Source: Paenibacillus mellifer
GTDB taxonomy: Bacteria > Bacillota > Bacilli > Paenibacillales > Paenibacillaceae
Reading direction: 5' to 3'
Length of the DNA stretch: 64,000 nt
NCBI RefSeq assembly: GCF_023195895.1
Contig: NZ_JALPRK010000001.1
Span: forward strand, 310,001 to 374,000
The notes under the pieces were generated by a model. The model was not told the origin of the DNA. It made no database searches and saw only the letters and a list, made by a program, of their open reading frames with translations. The translations under genes were made by a program, and so were the position numbers. Positions 9,624 to 18,451 of the stretch are shown here, in pieces (the first letter of the stretch is position 1; each line of letters starts with the position of its first letter).

Positions 9624-11453
9624 ATGAAGATTCACCGCGTATCATCAAGCCAGTCGCCGCGTTATCTTCCGTTCGGCTACAAGCTGATGCTAACTTACCT
9701 CGTCTTTATCCTGATTCCAGTGCTTGCGATCGGCTATTTCTCCCATACGCTTTATCAGGAGTCGATTCGCAAGCAAACACGCAACAACATCCAGGGCACG
9801 CTGCTGCAAATTCGCGATAACATCGAATACAAGCTAGCGGACGTGGAACGTGTCTCTTCTATGCTATACCACGATTACACGCTGGTCATGCAGCTGCGCA
9901 GCTATGAGGAGGGCTGGAGCAGTTACGAACGCACGACCACGGTACTCCAACCGAAGCTCCATATCGCCATGAACGCGACGGGGTTGAGTTTGGCCATGTA
10001 TGTGTTTCTGGAGAACGATACGCTGCCCGAGGTATATCACGGTTCATTTATTCATGAGAACCCGGATGCGCTCGAGGGGCAATACAACATCTATCATCTT
10101 CGGAGGATTCAGGACAAACCGTGGTATCTGGAGTTCCCGGAAGAGGAATACGGGGAAACGCTTGTTTGGCGCGAGGTGGAGAGGGACATCGAGTATGGCC
10201 GGATTTCGCTGCTGCGCCGGCTGGTGGACAGTGACAAGCCGCTTGATTTGCAGGAAATTGGCTTCTTGCGGTTAAGCGTGCCAAGCAGCGAATTATTCGA
10301 AGCGCTGGACTACCGCAAAATCGGCGAGGGCAGCCAGCTTCTGATCCAGGATGAAGCAGGAAGAACGTTGTACCAATCCGGCGGGCTTGAAGCGTCCGGA
10401 GGAGGTGGGAGCAGCGAGAAGACGGCGGAGGATTTGACGATTCGAGAGGAGGTCAGCGGCCCGGGATGGGTCCTGACAGCGCGAGTTCCGCTTACCATTA
10501 TGGAACAGGACTCGGCGAAGGTGCGCTGGTTCGTGACTCTGATCTGCGTGTTGTGCCTGATTGTGTTTACGTTTGCCGGCATGTTCATCTCTCGTTATTT
10601 CTCGATTCGGGTAACGAAAATCGTGTCGGTCTTGAACGCCTTCCGTGAAGGCGATCTCCATAAACGGATGCGCTACCGCGGGAAAGATGAGTTCTCCCAG
10701 ATTGCTTCTGCTCTCAATGAGATGGGGCACAATATTGAGCGGCTGATCGAGCAGGTCTATCTGTCCCAATTGGAGAAAAAGGAAGCCGAGCTGGAGACGT
10801 TGCAGGCCCAGATCAACCCGCATTTTCTCTATAATACGTTGTCCTCGATCAGTCGGCTCGCCAAGTTCGGGGAGATAGACAAGCTGCAGCGCATGGTGCT
10901 TGATCTAGCGAAGTTCTACCGCTTGTCGCTCAGCGACGGGAGGACGATTATTCCGATTCGCAGCGAGCTGGACCAGGCGGAGGCTTATATCAACATCCAG
11001 CGAACCAAATTCGGCGAGGCGGTTTCCTTCGACTTCCAGGTCGACCCGGCAATTCTGTCTTTGTCCACAGTCAAGCTGGTTCTGCAGCCGTTTATCGAAA
11101 ATGCGTTGGAGCATGCCTGGTTTGGCGATCCGATTCACGTCCGCGTTCAGGGTTATGTCAAGGGGCGGGAGGTTTGCTTCAAAATCATCGACGATGGCAT
11201 CGGCATGCCGCAGGAACGGCTTCGGCAAATTTTTGATCCGTCATCCGGGGCGGAGGCTGGTTTTGGTATACGTAACGTACATAGCCGAATTCAACTGCAT
11301 TTCGGTACGGAGTATGGGGTGAGGATGTTTAGCCGTCCCGGCATCGGCACAACGGTGTTGATCCGCTTCCCGGCAGTCCCGTCGGCCGGGGGAACTCCGG
11401 GGAGCTCCAGGGCCTCTGAAACTTCCATAGATACGGATTCTATCACGCCTTGA
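9624..11453 (+). CDS. YesM-type sensor histidine kinase
   Basis: A 609-residue membrane kinase: helix 1 at about 22-40, an extracellular dCache-like sensor to about 300, helix 2 (WFVTLICVLCLIVFTFAGMF), a HAMP linker, then a His_kinase (LytS/YesM class) domain with phosphoacceptor H400 in QINPHFLYNTL and a HATPase domain with N box FIENALEHAW and G boxes DDGIGM and GFGIRNV. A TTG lies directly before the ATG and could also serve as start. The gene begins 9 bases after the response regulator stop, so the pair is one operon. Its stop codon overlaps the -35 of the next promoter. Confidence 0.87.
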   Translation: MKIHRVSSSQSPRYLPFGYKLMLTYLVFILIPVLAIGYFSHTLYQESIRKQTRNNIQGTLLQIRDNIEYKLADVERVSSMLYHDYTLVMQLRSYEEGWSSYERTTTVLQPKLHIAMNATGLSLAMYVFLENDTLPEVYHGSFIHENPDALEGQYNIYHLRRIQDKPWYLEFPEEEYGETLVWREVERDIEYGRISLLRRLVDSDKPLDLQEIGFLRLSVPSSELFEALDYRKIGEGSQLLIQDEAGRTLYQSGGLEASGGGGSSEKTAEDLTIREEVSGPGWVLTARVPLTIMEQDSAKVRWFVTLICVLCLIVFTFAGMFISRYFSIRVTKIVSVLNAFREGDLHKRMRYRGKDEFSQIASALNEMGHNIERLIEQVYLSQLEKKEAELETLQAQINPHFLYNTLSSISRLAKFGEIDKLQRMVLDLAKFYRLSLSDGRTIIPIRSELDQAEAYINIQRTKFGEAVSFDFQVDPAILSLSTVKLVLQPFIENALEHAWFGDPIHVRVQGYVKGREVCFKIIDDGIGMPQERLRQIFDPSSGAEAGFGIRNVHSRIQLHFGTEYGVRMFSRPGIGTTVLIRFPAVPSAGGTPGSSRASETSIDTDSITP

Positions 11454-11478
11454 CATTTTTTTACTTCGCGGGTTTAAT
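11450..11478 (+). promoter_or_regulatory. Sigma-A promoter of the MFS gene
   Basis: Perfect -35 TTGACA (11450-11455), 17-base spacer, -10 TTTAAT (11473-11478), 47 bases before the MFS start. The -35 includes the TGA stop codon of the histidine kinase. Confidence 0.75.
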
Positions 11479-11525
11479 AGGGAGATAGTTTTGTACAACT
11501 CGTGAACAAAGAAGGCGAAAACCGT

Positions 11526-12776
11526 ATGAACGCACATCTCAGGAATATTCACCCTTTATCGTGGACCATCATTGTAGGGACCATTTTTGGACGTATGGCT
11601 TCATCTATGAGCATTCCGTTCTTATCCATCTACCTCATTAAGTCGCTTGGAGCCTCTCCGTCCGAAACCGGGATCGTCGTTGCGGTTAGCTCGCTGATCG
11701 GGGTGTTCGCCAGCTTTTACGGAGGATATATCTCGGACGTCATCGGACGCAAGAGGGTACTGTACATCTCCATTTTCGGCTGGGTGCTCGTGTTCATCGG
11801 ATTTGGGTTGGCGAATCAAGTATGGCTCTTTTTTATCATGAATGCCTTAAATGGTTTATGCCGGGCATTGTTCGAACCCACTTCTCGGGCGCTGCTGGCA
11901 GATATCACACCGCAGGAAAGCAAGATGCTGGTATTTAATCTGCGTTATGCCGCAATTAATTTAGGTGTAGTCGTTGGGCCGATACTTGGTTTGCAAATGG
12001 GGGCTTCGGATTCGGGACTCGCCTTCTATTTCGCCGGCCTTGTCTATTTGGTGTATGGGCTGGTTCTGGTGTTCCAGTTTATGATGCATAAGGAGATCGG
12101 AACGGCGGAGCATGGAGCGGGTGAACGCTTGTCACTGAAAGGCGCGATGCAGGTGACCGGACAAGACCGGACCTTCTTGTATGTGCTGGTTGGCATGATT
12201 TTCTGCGTGCTTGGGTATGGTCACTTCAGCTCCACGCTGGCGCAGTATCTAGAGATGACGCCGAGTATCCAAGACGGGGCCAAATTATTTGGTTACATGC
12301 TGTCTCTGAACGCCGTTGTCGTCCTGGTGGTGCAGTTCCCGATCGTCAAATTCGCCGGCCGCTTCTCGCCGGTTGTGCCGCTGCTTGCGGGAAATCTGTT
12401 CGTGTCCGGCAGCTTGCTGCTGTTCGGCTCCGTTCACACGATCTGGGCGTTCCTGTTCGGCGTCGTCATCTTTACGATCGGCGAGGTGTTGATGTTTACG
12501 ATGACCGACGTGCTGGTCGACCGCATTGCCCCGGCAACACTCCGTGGTACGTATTTCGGTATGTTTGGCTTCAACCAATTAGGCAATGTGCTTGCGCCGC
12601 TGGTGGGCGGTTTCCTGCTGGACGCCTTCGGCGTCTCGCAGTCGCTCCTCATCTTTGCGATCATCGCGCTGACGACCGCCTTTGGCGTGCCGTTCCTGCT
12701 GCTGGCGAAACGCCATTTGGCCGCGCAGGAAGCGGCGCCCGGGAAAGCGGAAGCCCAGGCGGGGGTGCCAAGCTAG
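11526..12776 (+). CDS. MFS multidrug-type exporter
   Basis: A 416-residue transporter with twelve predicted helices and the MFS loop 2-3 motif (GYISDVIGRKRVLYIS, about residues 72-87). The pattern fits drug:proton antiporters of the DHA1 group such as YttB/MdtH-like proteins; the substrate cannot be assigned. The ATG at 11526 follows GAAGGCG by 8 bases; a GTG 24 bases upstream has no ribosome binding site. It has its own strong promoter and no obvious terminator within 300 bases, the first candidate being the hairpin at 13144-13178. Confidence 0.82.
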   Translation: MNAHLRNIHPLSWTIIVGTIFGRMASSMSIPFLSIYLIKSLGASPSETGIVVAVSSLIGVFASFYGGYISDVIGRKRVLYISIFGWVLVFIGFGLANQVWLFFIMNALNGLCRALFEPTSRALLADITPQESKMLVFNLRYAAINLGVVVGPILGLQMGASDSGLAFYFAGLVYLVYGLVLVFQFMMHKEIGTAEHGAGERLSLKGAMQVTGQDRTFLYVLVGMIFCVLGYGHFSSTLAQYLEMTPSIQDGAKLFGYMLSLNAVVVLVVQFPIVKFAGRFSPVVPLLAGNLFVSGSLLLFGSVHTIWAFLFGVVIFTIGEVLMFTMTDVLVDRIAPATLRGTYFGMFGFNQLGNVLAPLVGGFLLDAFGVSQSLLIFAIIALTTAFGVPFLLLAKRHLAAQEAAPGKAEAQAGVPS

Positions 12777-12904
12777 TTTGCAGGGCTGCCTGCAAGTTAG
12801 TTTCCTGGGCTGACCAGTAACGGGGCTCTGCGCACATATCCACCAGCATATTGGAGTGAATTACGCGGCCTTTTAGAAGCCATACAGAGCATAGCCGGGT
12901 CAAC

Positions 12905-13091
12905 TAACTGGATTTTCTACCGTTATTTAAGGACAATCTGGCGGTACGGAGTCAATTAACTGGAAATCCTACTGTTAATTGGCCGGAAGTGGCGCCATTG
13001 AGCGGTTTCGGGCGAAATTAACGTCAGAATTTCCATCTAATTCGAAAAAAACGCTGCATTCATCGAAATTAACGGTACATTTTACAGTTAA
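12905..13091. repeat. Four degenerate 21-25-base palindromic repeats
   Basis: The stretch 12777-13105 holds no gene. It carries four units of roughly TTAACtGgaatTTctacTGTTAA: 12905-12925, 12956-12978, 13018-13042 and 13069-13091. Each reads as an imperfect inverted repeat, with TTAAC or TAAC at one end and GTTAA or GTTA at the other in three of the four. Spacing is 30-40 bases. The units are too variable for CRISPR. Confidence 0.6.
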
Positions 13092-13105
13092 ACGCAACTT
13101 TCACG

Positions 13106-13711
13106 TTATCGACTATAGCTGGCCAGGGGACGCCAAAAGAATCGGATCGGGCAACTCATGCCCGGTCCGGTTTTTGTTTCGGCTGCTTCGGCCAGACGAA
13201 CGCGGAGATCATGACAAGACCCGATGCCGAGCACCAGGCCCCAGACCCGCAAAATCCCGCCCAGCGCTTCGGTCCGGCCCGGATCGTCGATGAAGGTGAT
13301 CATGCCGAGGAGCAGGGCTCCGCCAATCAGGAATGAGAGCGCATGGCGAAGAAAACCCCTTAACTCCTGCTTGGCAAACTCCAGGCCATACCGTCTGAGC
13401 GGCCTAGCCTCCTTCTCACCGGCGATCAGGTAACGATACCAGCGGTCGGCCCAGTCGATCATGCTTTTGCCGAAAGCAATCGACACGCCGATATAAACGG
13501 CCGCGATCCCATGGGCTGTCGTCGCTGCGGCACCGTTGTACAAGTCTACGCCGGTAATGACGAACAGCAGCAAATCGATCACCGGCGTTAAGGCCAACAG
13601 CGCCAACCCCAGCTTTGGCCGCTTCAGCCCATAACGGACGGATAATCCCGCGATAATGACGATCCAAAAGGCGATTTCACAGGCGACGATCAACCAAGCG
13701 ACAAAGTTCAT
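13106..13711 (-). CDS. Integral membrane protein of unknown function, apparent C-terminal frameshift
   Basis: As it stands this encodes 201 residues with four or five predicted helices; the protein family was not recognised. ATG at 13711 follows AAGGGGGG. The last ~38 residues (from GSCHDLRV) are polar and run through a terminator hairpin. Dropping one C from CCC at 13220-13222 instead gives a hydrophobic end (IGLVMISAFVWPKQPKQKP) and a stop at 13156-13158 inside that hairpin. I therefore think the real C-terminus is in the other frame, through a mutation or a base-calling error. It is divergent from the TetR gene at 13832, which may control it. Confidence 0.6.
   Translation of the reverse strand: MNFVAWLIVACEIAFWIVIIAGLSVRYGLKRPKLGLALLALTPVIDLLLFVITGVDLYNGAAATTAHGIAAVYIGVSIAFGKSMIDWADRWYRYLIAGEKEARPLRRYGLEFAKQELRGFLRHALSFLIGGALLLGMITFIDDPGRTEALGGILRVWGLVLGIGSCHDLRVRLAEAAETKTGPGMSCPIRFFWRPLASYSR
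13144..13178. terminator. Terminator hairpin
   Basis: CGGATCGGGCA and TGCCCGGTCCG form an 11-base stem with one G-U pair around ACTCA, followed by GTTTTTGTTT on the plus strand. It could end plus-strand transcripts from the MFS gene; on the minus strand the tail (ATTCTTTT) is weaker and would serve the membrane protein gene. Confidence 0.7.
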
Positions 13712-13831
13712 AATGCCCCCCTTAACGCAATGAATGTGAAAATGTCGAGTGTATTGTAACATCCCGTTTTAATTAATACAACTGTGCTAAATAAATTGTG
13801 TGATCGGCCATGGAGGTGGTAAACTAGAGAC

Positions 13832-14431
13832 ATGCCAAAACAAGTAGATCATGAACAAAGAAAACAAGTTATAGCCGAAGCAACCTGGCGGGTGATTTTG
13901 GAGCAGGGGATGGAAGGGGCGACGGTTCGCAATATCGCCAGGGCGGCGGGACTTTCGCCGGGGGCGCTGCGCCATGATTTCAGCTCGCAGGAGGAGCTGC
14001 TGCTCTATGCGATGAACCTGGTGAAGGAGAGGGCGGCAGGACGAATCCTTGACATTTCTGCGTTGGACCTTCCGCCGAAGGAGAAGGTGCTTAGAATTTT
14101 GCTGGAGGTCGTGCCAACCCGCGAGGAGACCCGGGCGGAAATGGAGGTGTGGATGGCGTTTACCGCCTATTTCCGGCACAAACCCAAGGGGTTCGATGCA
14201 CGCCATGACGGGTTGTACGACTTGATGCAGCGTTTGATCGCATCCATGGATCAGCATGGGCTGCTGCAAGCGGGGGCAGATCGGGAGCTGGAAACGGAGC
14301 GGCTCTACGCTTTGATCGACGGCATTGCCCTGCATGCGTTGCTCGATCCGGTACGGCTTGATCCTAAGAAAATCCGCCGCATTCTGACGGCCCATCTGGA
14401 CTCATTCTCGAACGCGGCGGCGGACGCTTGA
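13832..14431 (+). CDS. TetR/AcrR-family transcriptional repressor
   Basis: A 199-residue regulator with an N-terminal TetR HTH at about 10-55 (GATVRNIARAAGLSPGALRH and the downstream F and L residues) and a helical ligand-binding C-terminal domain that looks like the BetI/TetR_C group. Ligand and targets unknown; the divergent membrane protein gene is the nearest candidate target. GGAGGTGG lies 12 bases before the ATG, rather far. An alternative is a leaderless transcript: TTGTGT, an 18-base gap and TAAACT end only 7 bases before the ATG. Its stop codon directly abuts the stop of the convergent ABC permease. Confidence 0.82.
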   Translation: MPKQVDHEQRKQVIAEATWRVILEQGMEGATVRNIARAAGLSPGALRHDFSSQEELLLYAMNLVKERAAGRILDISALDLPPKEKVLRILLEVVPTREETRAEMEVWMAFTAYFRHKPKGFDARHDGLYDLMQRLIASMDQHGLLQAGADRELETERLYALIDGIALHALLDPVRLDPKKIRRILTAHLDSFSNAAADA

Positions 14432-15286
14432 TTATCTGTTTTTACGCGATACGCTAAGCAGGGATAAGCCGAAGAATAACACCGTTGTCGCTAGCAAAAT
14501 GACAATGCTTACCCAAGACTCGACTTGGTAGGAGCCAAAATGATACACGACGCCCATACTATCCGTGAACTCCGTCAGTGCCTTGGCGGGTGCCCCGTTG
14601 AAGGAAACCTCCATGGGATGTTCCAGCATCACGTTGCGGATCAACACGCCGGCATGGGAGATCGGGAAGACTTTAATGACCCACTGCACGGCTTCGGGCA
14701 GGCTGCCCATCGGCACGTAGATGCCGGTCAGGAAGCCAATCAACGTCCCGATCACTGTACTGGCTGCCGAGAAGGCGTTCTGACTGCGCAGGAACGTGGT
14801 GATGAAGAAGACGATCGAGCTGCTGGCGAGGACGGATAACACGATGAGTCCAAGCACTTTCAGGATACTGAGCAGCGGCAGCAGCTCCCCGTCCAGCACC
14901 AGGATATACAGCTCCCCGAGGATAAAGGTGACTACGCTCATGATGACGCCCACGGAGCAAGCGCTGAGGATGTAACCGCCGGTCAGCCGGCTTCTGCGGA
15001 GGGGGGATGTCGTAAAATCCTTGAGGATTTTACGCGAGCGGTCTTCGACCATAATGCCGAAAGCTCCCATGGTTGAGGTAACGGAAGTGACGGCCAGGAT
15101 GCCGGCGAGGACCCAACTGTTAATCAGAACCGACGCCCCTTCAATCACCGGCAGACTGCTTGCGAGTGTATCCCCAAGAAAGACGACATAAAGTCCAAGA
15201 ATAATGAACACGGCCAGCAGGGAAAACAAAACGGCGGCGCGATCCCTAAAGAAGATTTTCAAATTTCGGTTTGCGATGCTTAACAT
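14432..15286 (-). CDS. ABC-2 type exporter permease
   Basis: A 284-residue permease with six predicted helices, of the ABC-2 family (drug, antibiotic or polysaccharide exporters of DrrB type). Motifs include a long first extracellular loop and the GTLIGFLTGIYVPMGSLP segment typical of the DrrB/NodJ re-entrant region. It pairs with the ATPase encoded upstream; its ATG shares one base with that gene's TGA, so translation is coupled. Last gene of a four-gene LytTR operon. Substrate unknown. Confidence 0.84.
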   Translation of the reverse strand: MLSIANRNLKIFFRDRAAVLFSLLAVFIILGLYVVFLGDTLASSLPVIEGASVLINSWVLAGILAVTSVTSTMGAFGIMVEDRSRKILKDFTTSPLRRSRLTGGYILSACSVGVIMSVVTFILGELYILVLDGELLPLLSILKVLGLIVLSVLASSSIVFFITTFLRSQNAFSAASTVIGTLIGFLTGIYVPMGSLPEAVQWVIKVFPISHAGVLIRNVMLEHPMEVSFNGAPAKALTEFTDSMGVVYHFGSYQVESWVSIVILLATTVLFFGLSLLSVSRKNR

Positions 15287-16203
15287 CAGCTTCTGACCTC
15301 CGTTCCTGTCAGGTTAATAAAGACGTCGTCCATCGTTCCGTTGACGATTTCCAGGTTGGCGATATTGTCCCGGCACCGGTCCAGGATCCCGAGCGCTTCT
15401 GCGGTAGAATCTAGCGCTATATGGTAGATACCTGCGGCATCCCGTTCGAAGGCCAGTCCTAGCTCCTCCAAAAGAGCGGTCAGCTCAACGTCATTTACCG
15501 GTTTGATTTTTAACATATCCGAAGCATACCGGTTCTTGAGCTCCAGCGGCGAACCTTGGGCCAACACTTCGCCGTGATCGATGATCGTGATGTAGTCGGC
15601 TTGAGCGGCTTCCTCCATATAATGGGTGGTCAGAAATACCGTCATGCCCTGTTCCCGCTGCAGCTTGAGGACCATTTCCCATACTCTTTTGCGCGTTTGC
15701 GGGTCCAGCCCGGTTGTTGGCTCATCCAGAAATAACACCTTTGGCGTGTGAATTAACGCCCGTGCGATGTCCGCCCGCCGACGTTGCCCTCCGGACAGCT
15801 TGCCATAGGGACGCTTTAGGAATTCAGTGACCCCCGCCGTCTCTGCCGCGGCTTCAATCTCCGCTTGGAGTTCCGGACGAGGCCGCCCGTATAATCGGCC
15901 TCGAATTTGCAAATTTTCCTCGACCGTGAGCAGTGGATCCAGCAGGCTGTCCTGAAACACGATCCCGATGGACGAACGGATCCGGTCATCGTCTTGTCCC
16001 AAGCGATACCCGTCGATGATCACCTCGCCGGCGTCCGGCTGAAGCTGGGTGGATATGATGTCGATCGTCGTTGATTTGCCTGCTCCGTTAGGGCCCAGAA
16101 AGGCAAATAAGCTACCTTCCTTCACTGTAAAATCCACTTTTTTTACGGCCTCAAGCGAACCAAAAGATTTCTTAAGCCCAGTGACCTCAATGATATTTCC
16201 CAT
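15286..16203 (-). CDS. ABC exporter ATP-binding protein (DrrA type)
   Basis: A 305-residue ATPase. Walker A GPNGAGKST at 37-45, Q-loop near 84 (GIVFQDSLLD), signature LSGGQRRR near 137-144, Walker B VLFLDEPTTGLDP near 156-168 and H-switch in LTTHYMEEA. The C-terminal ~80 residues match the DrrA-type regulatory extension. It powers the ABC-2 permease encoded next. GGGAGGGAG precedes the ATG by about 6 bases. Part of the minus-strand operon LytTR regulator, DUF3021 protein, ATPase, permease, an arrangement known from Bacillota in which the regulator controls the exporter. Confidence 0.9.
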   Translation of the reverse strand: MGNIIEVTGLKKSFGSLEAVKKVDFTVKEGSLFAFLGPNGAGKSTTIDIISTQLQPDAGEVIIDGYRLGQDDDRIRSSIGIVFQDSLLDPLLTVEENLQIRGRLYGRPRPELQAEIEAAAETAGVTEFLKRPYGKLSGGQRRRADIARALIHTPKVLFLDEPTTGLDPQTRKRVWEMVLKLQREQGMTVFLTTHYMEEAAQADYITIIDHGEVLAQGSPLELKNRYASDMLKIKPVNDVELTALLEELGLAFERDAAGIYHIALDSTAEALGILDRCRDNIANLEIVNGTMDDVFINLTGTEVRS

Positions 16204-16226
16204 GGGTTACTCCCTCCCGAGTTCAA

Positions 16227-16634
16227 CTATTTATGATGTTTGGATTGAATTTGTTGGTTAATTTTATCCGCATCTACGCGATCCTTAATAATCAGTACGC
16301 CGTATACGGCAAAATACACCACCACCGACATACCGCTGATCACCGTGAAATTGGGCCAATCCATCGGAAATACGTGAAATAGCCAACCGATGGTAAATAC
16401 CGAAAACAACACGGTCCCGATATCAACGAGGATGGATGGCCATAGGCTGTTCCAGGGAATCCGATCGGTGAGCGTCATTAAGAAGGCGATGCATGTCGTC
16501 ATAGCAAAAATCTGCAAGGCAATCAGGGTTGTTAAGGGAGGGAGCAGATCCAGTAGTGACAGACCTGAGAAAATCAAGATAACGAACGTAAACGAGATGC
16601 AATCGATCGTGAAGTAAGTTTTAAATTGGGTCAT
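16227..16634 (-). CDS. DUF3021 family membrane protein
   Basis: A 135-residue membrane protein with four predicted helices (about 10-28, 36-55, 66-87 and 95-115) and a basic tail (NQQIQSKHHK). Size, topology and its place directly after a LytTR-domain gene match DUF3021 proteins, which are found with LytTR regulators and thought to act as their membrane-bound inhibitor or sensor; the mechanism is not established for this protein. It lies 12 bases after the regulator and 23 bases before the ABC ATPase. Confidence 0.78.
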   Translation of the reverse strand: MTQFKTYFTIDCISFTFVILIFSGLSLLDLLPPLTTLIALQIFAMTTCIAFLMTLTDRIPWNSLWPSILVDIGTVLFSVFTIGWLFHVFPMDWPNFTVISGMSVVVYFAVYGVLIIKDRVDADKINQQIQSKHHK

Positions 16635-16646
16635 CCTTCAGCCCTC

Positions 16647-17084
16647 CTAAAAATTGAATTTTTCCTTAAATCCCTGTACGTAATGGCGATTAATGATCAG
16701 CTTCTCCCCGTTTTGGAGGCGAGCCTCGAAACGCCCGTTCATTAAGGCTCTGACGCTGGATAACTTCGCAATATTCATAATGCAGCTTTTGCTGATTCGA
16801 ACGAAATCGGCTTTAGCTAGCTGCTGCTCCAGCTCGTAAAGCTTCAGGCTGCAATCGTAGACGTCCTGCTCGTAATAAGCAAAGGTCTTGTCGTCGATCG
16901 ATTCGAAGTAGAAGATATCTTCCGGCCGCAAGGGATGGACGGCACCGTCCTTTTTGCCCATGATAGCAAAACCGTACAGCCGAATCTGGGCGATCAGCTT
17001 CTCCAAATCGGCGTCGATCAACTGGCATTTGATCGTGATTTCTACGTCCTCGTGATCGAGGGATTGTTCAATGATCAGTTTCAA
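16647..17084 (-). CDS. LytTR-domain transcriptional regulator
   Basis: A 145-residue regulator without receiver domain. The LytTR DNA-binding domain covers about 45-142, with the characteristic IFYFESIDDKTFAYY strand pair, FVRISKSCIMNIAKL and INRHYVQGFKE. The start is TTG at 17084 (TTG-AAA-CTG), 8 bases after GAGGAG, giving LKLIIEQS; the ATG at 17150 in the same frame lacks a ribosome binding site. It is first in the operon with a DUF3021 protein and an ABC exporter and probably activates that operon. Confidence 0.85.
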   Translation of the reverse strand: MKLIIEQSLDHEDVEITIKCQLIDADLEKLIAQIRLYGFAIMGKKDGAVHPLRPEDIFYFESIDDKTFAYYEQDVYDCSLKLYELEQQLAKADFVRISKSCIMNIAKLSSVRALMNGRFEARLQNGEKLIINRHYVQGFKEKFNF

Positions 17085-17323
17085 AGGATTCACTCCTCGG
17101 GGTTCGGGGTAAGCCACATCCGCTGTTGAATGAGTTGGTGAGATAACCATAGCACGCTATTTTTCGCATACGCAATACCGTAATCGGTAAACTGCATTTG
17201 CGGCAGGGTAACCTGCATTCGTCAACTTGTCTTCCTCGCGCAGGGGCTAGTCTGCATAATCGGCCAAGTTCCCTCATAGACATGTATCAGTTTAGGAAAT
17301 CAAACTGCAGAGGGGATGATCTC

Positions 17324-18442
17324 ATGCGCCGTTTCACGTGGATGCTGACCATCGTGATAGCCTTAAGCTTCGTGCTGGCTGCATGCGGGAAAAAGGACGC
17401 CGACGGCGTCGTCAAGGATTTGGACAAAGTGGTTGCCCAGTTGGAGAGTTATCAAGGTTCAGGTACGATGACGCTTTATACGGGTGACAAGCCTCAGGAG
17501 TACAAGGTAGAAGTTTGGTATCAAAACCCGTCGTTCTACCGGATCGCACTCACCAATGCACAGAAGGACGTCACACAAATCGTGCTCCGCAATGAACAAG
17601 GGGTGTTCGTACTAACGCCTAGCCTGAACAAGAGCTTCCGCTTCCAAAGCGACTGGCCGGAGAACCAAGGTCAGGTGTATCTGTACCAAACGTTGGCTCG
17701 CAGCATTTTGAGCGATAGCTCGCGGCAATTCGAAAGCGACAAGGAGAGCTACATCTTCGAAGTTGCGGCCAATTACAACACGCATGCCTTAGTGCGGCAA
17801 AAAATCTGGCTGGCCAAAGATAACTACGCGCCGAAGCAAGTGCAGGTATCCGATGCTGAAGCGAAAGTCGTCGTCGAAGTGAAATTCGATACATTTGACT
17901 TCGATGCCAAGTTCGACAAGAACTCGTTCGATATGCAGCATAATCTGGATACGGCGTCTCAGGATTCTCAAGGCACGTTGCTTGAAGTCGATGAGAACGG
18001 GATGCTTGTGGAGAAGACTCTAACCGATGAGGCGGGCGCTAACGGCGAAGCCGCATCCGGCGAAGCGGATGATGCGAAAACTCCGGCTACACCGGCTTTA
18101 ACGGAGCCTTTTGGCGTGATAATCCCGACTTATCTGCCGGAAGGGGTCTTGTACCAGGATGACAAAGCCGTGGAAGGTGCCGATCGCACGACCGTCATGC
18201 TGCGTTATGATGGTACATATCAGTTTACGCTGTCGGAGACACGTTCCCCGGACCGCACCGCTTCGCTCGTACCGGGCGAACTGGTCGACATGGGCTTTAC
18301 GTGGGGACTTCTGACCGGCGATGCGCTGCGGACCCTCACGTGGACCGTGGACGGGCTGGAATTCCGGATTACCAGCGAGAATTTACCGGTGACCGAAATG
18401 GTCAAAGTTGCCGCTTCGATGCAGGATCAAACCGGTAAATAA
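17324..18442 (+). CDS. ydcC: YdcC/GerS-like sporulation lipoprotein
   Basis: A 372-residue lipoprotein. The signal peptide ends in the lipobox LAACGK (lipidated Cys near residue 23). The mature N-terminal part has a LolA-like fold (DLDKVVAQLESYQGSGTMTLYTG and YRIALTNAQKDVTQIVLRNEQGVFVLTPS); a Pro/Ala linker and a C-terminal domain with the DUF4367-type pattern follow. B. subtilis YdcC is made in the forespore and its Clostridioides relative GerS is needed for cortex breakdown at germination. Position just upstream of alr matches B. subtilis. ATG at 17324 follows GAGGGG; the frame is open upstream but without a ribosome binding site. Confidence 0.8.
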   Translation: MRRFTWMLTIVIALSFVLAACGKKDADGVVKDLDKVVAQLESYQGSGTMTLYTGDKPQEYKVEVWYQNPSFYRIALTNAQKDVTQIVLRNEQGVFVLTPSLNKSFRFQSDWPENQGQVYLYQTLARSILSDSSRQFESDKESYIFEVAANYNTHALVRQKIWLAKDNYAPKQVQVSDAEAKVVVEVKFDTFDFDAKFDKNSFDMQHNLDTASQDSQGTLLEVDENGMLVEKTLTDEAGANGEAASGEADDAKTPATPALTEPFGVIIPTYLPEGVLYQDDKAVEGADRTTVMLRYDGTYQFTLSETRSPDRTASLVPGELVDMGFTWGLLTGDALRTLTWTVDGLEFRITSENLPVTEMVKVAASMQDQTGK

Positions 18443-18451
18443 ATTAGGAAC

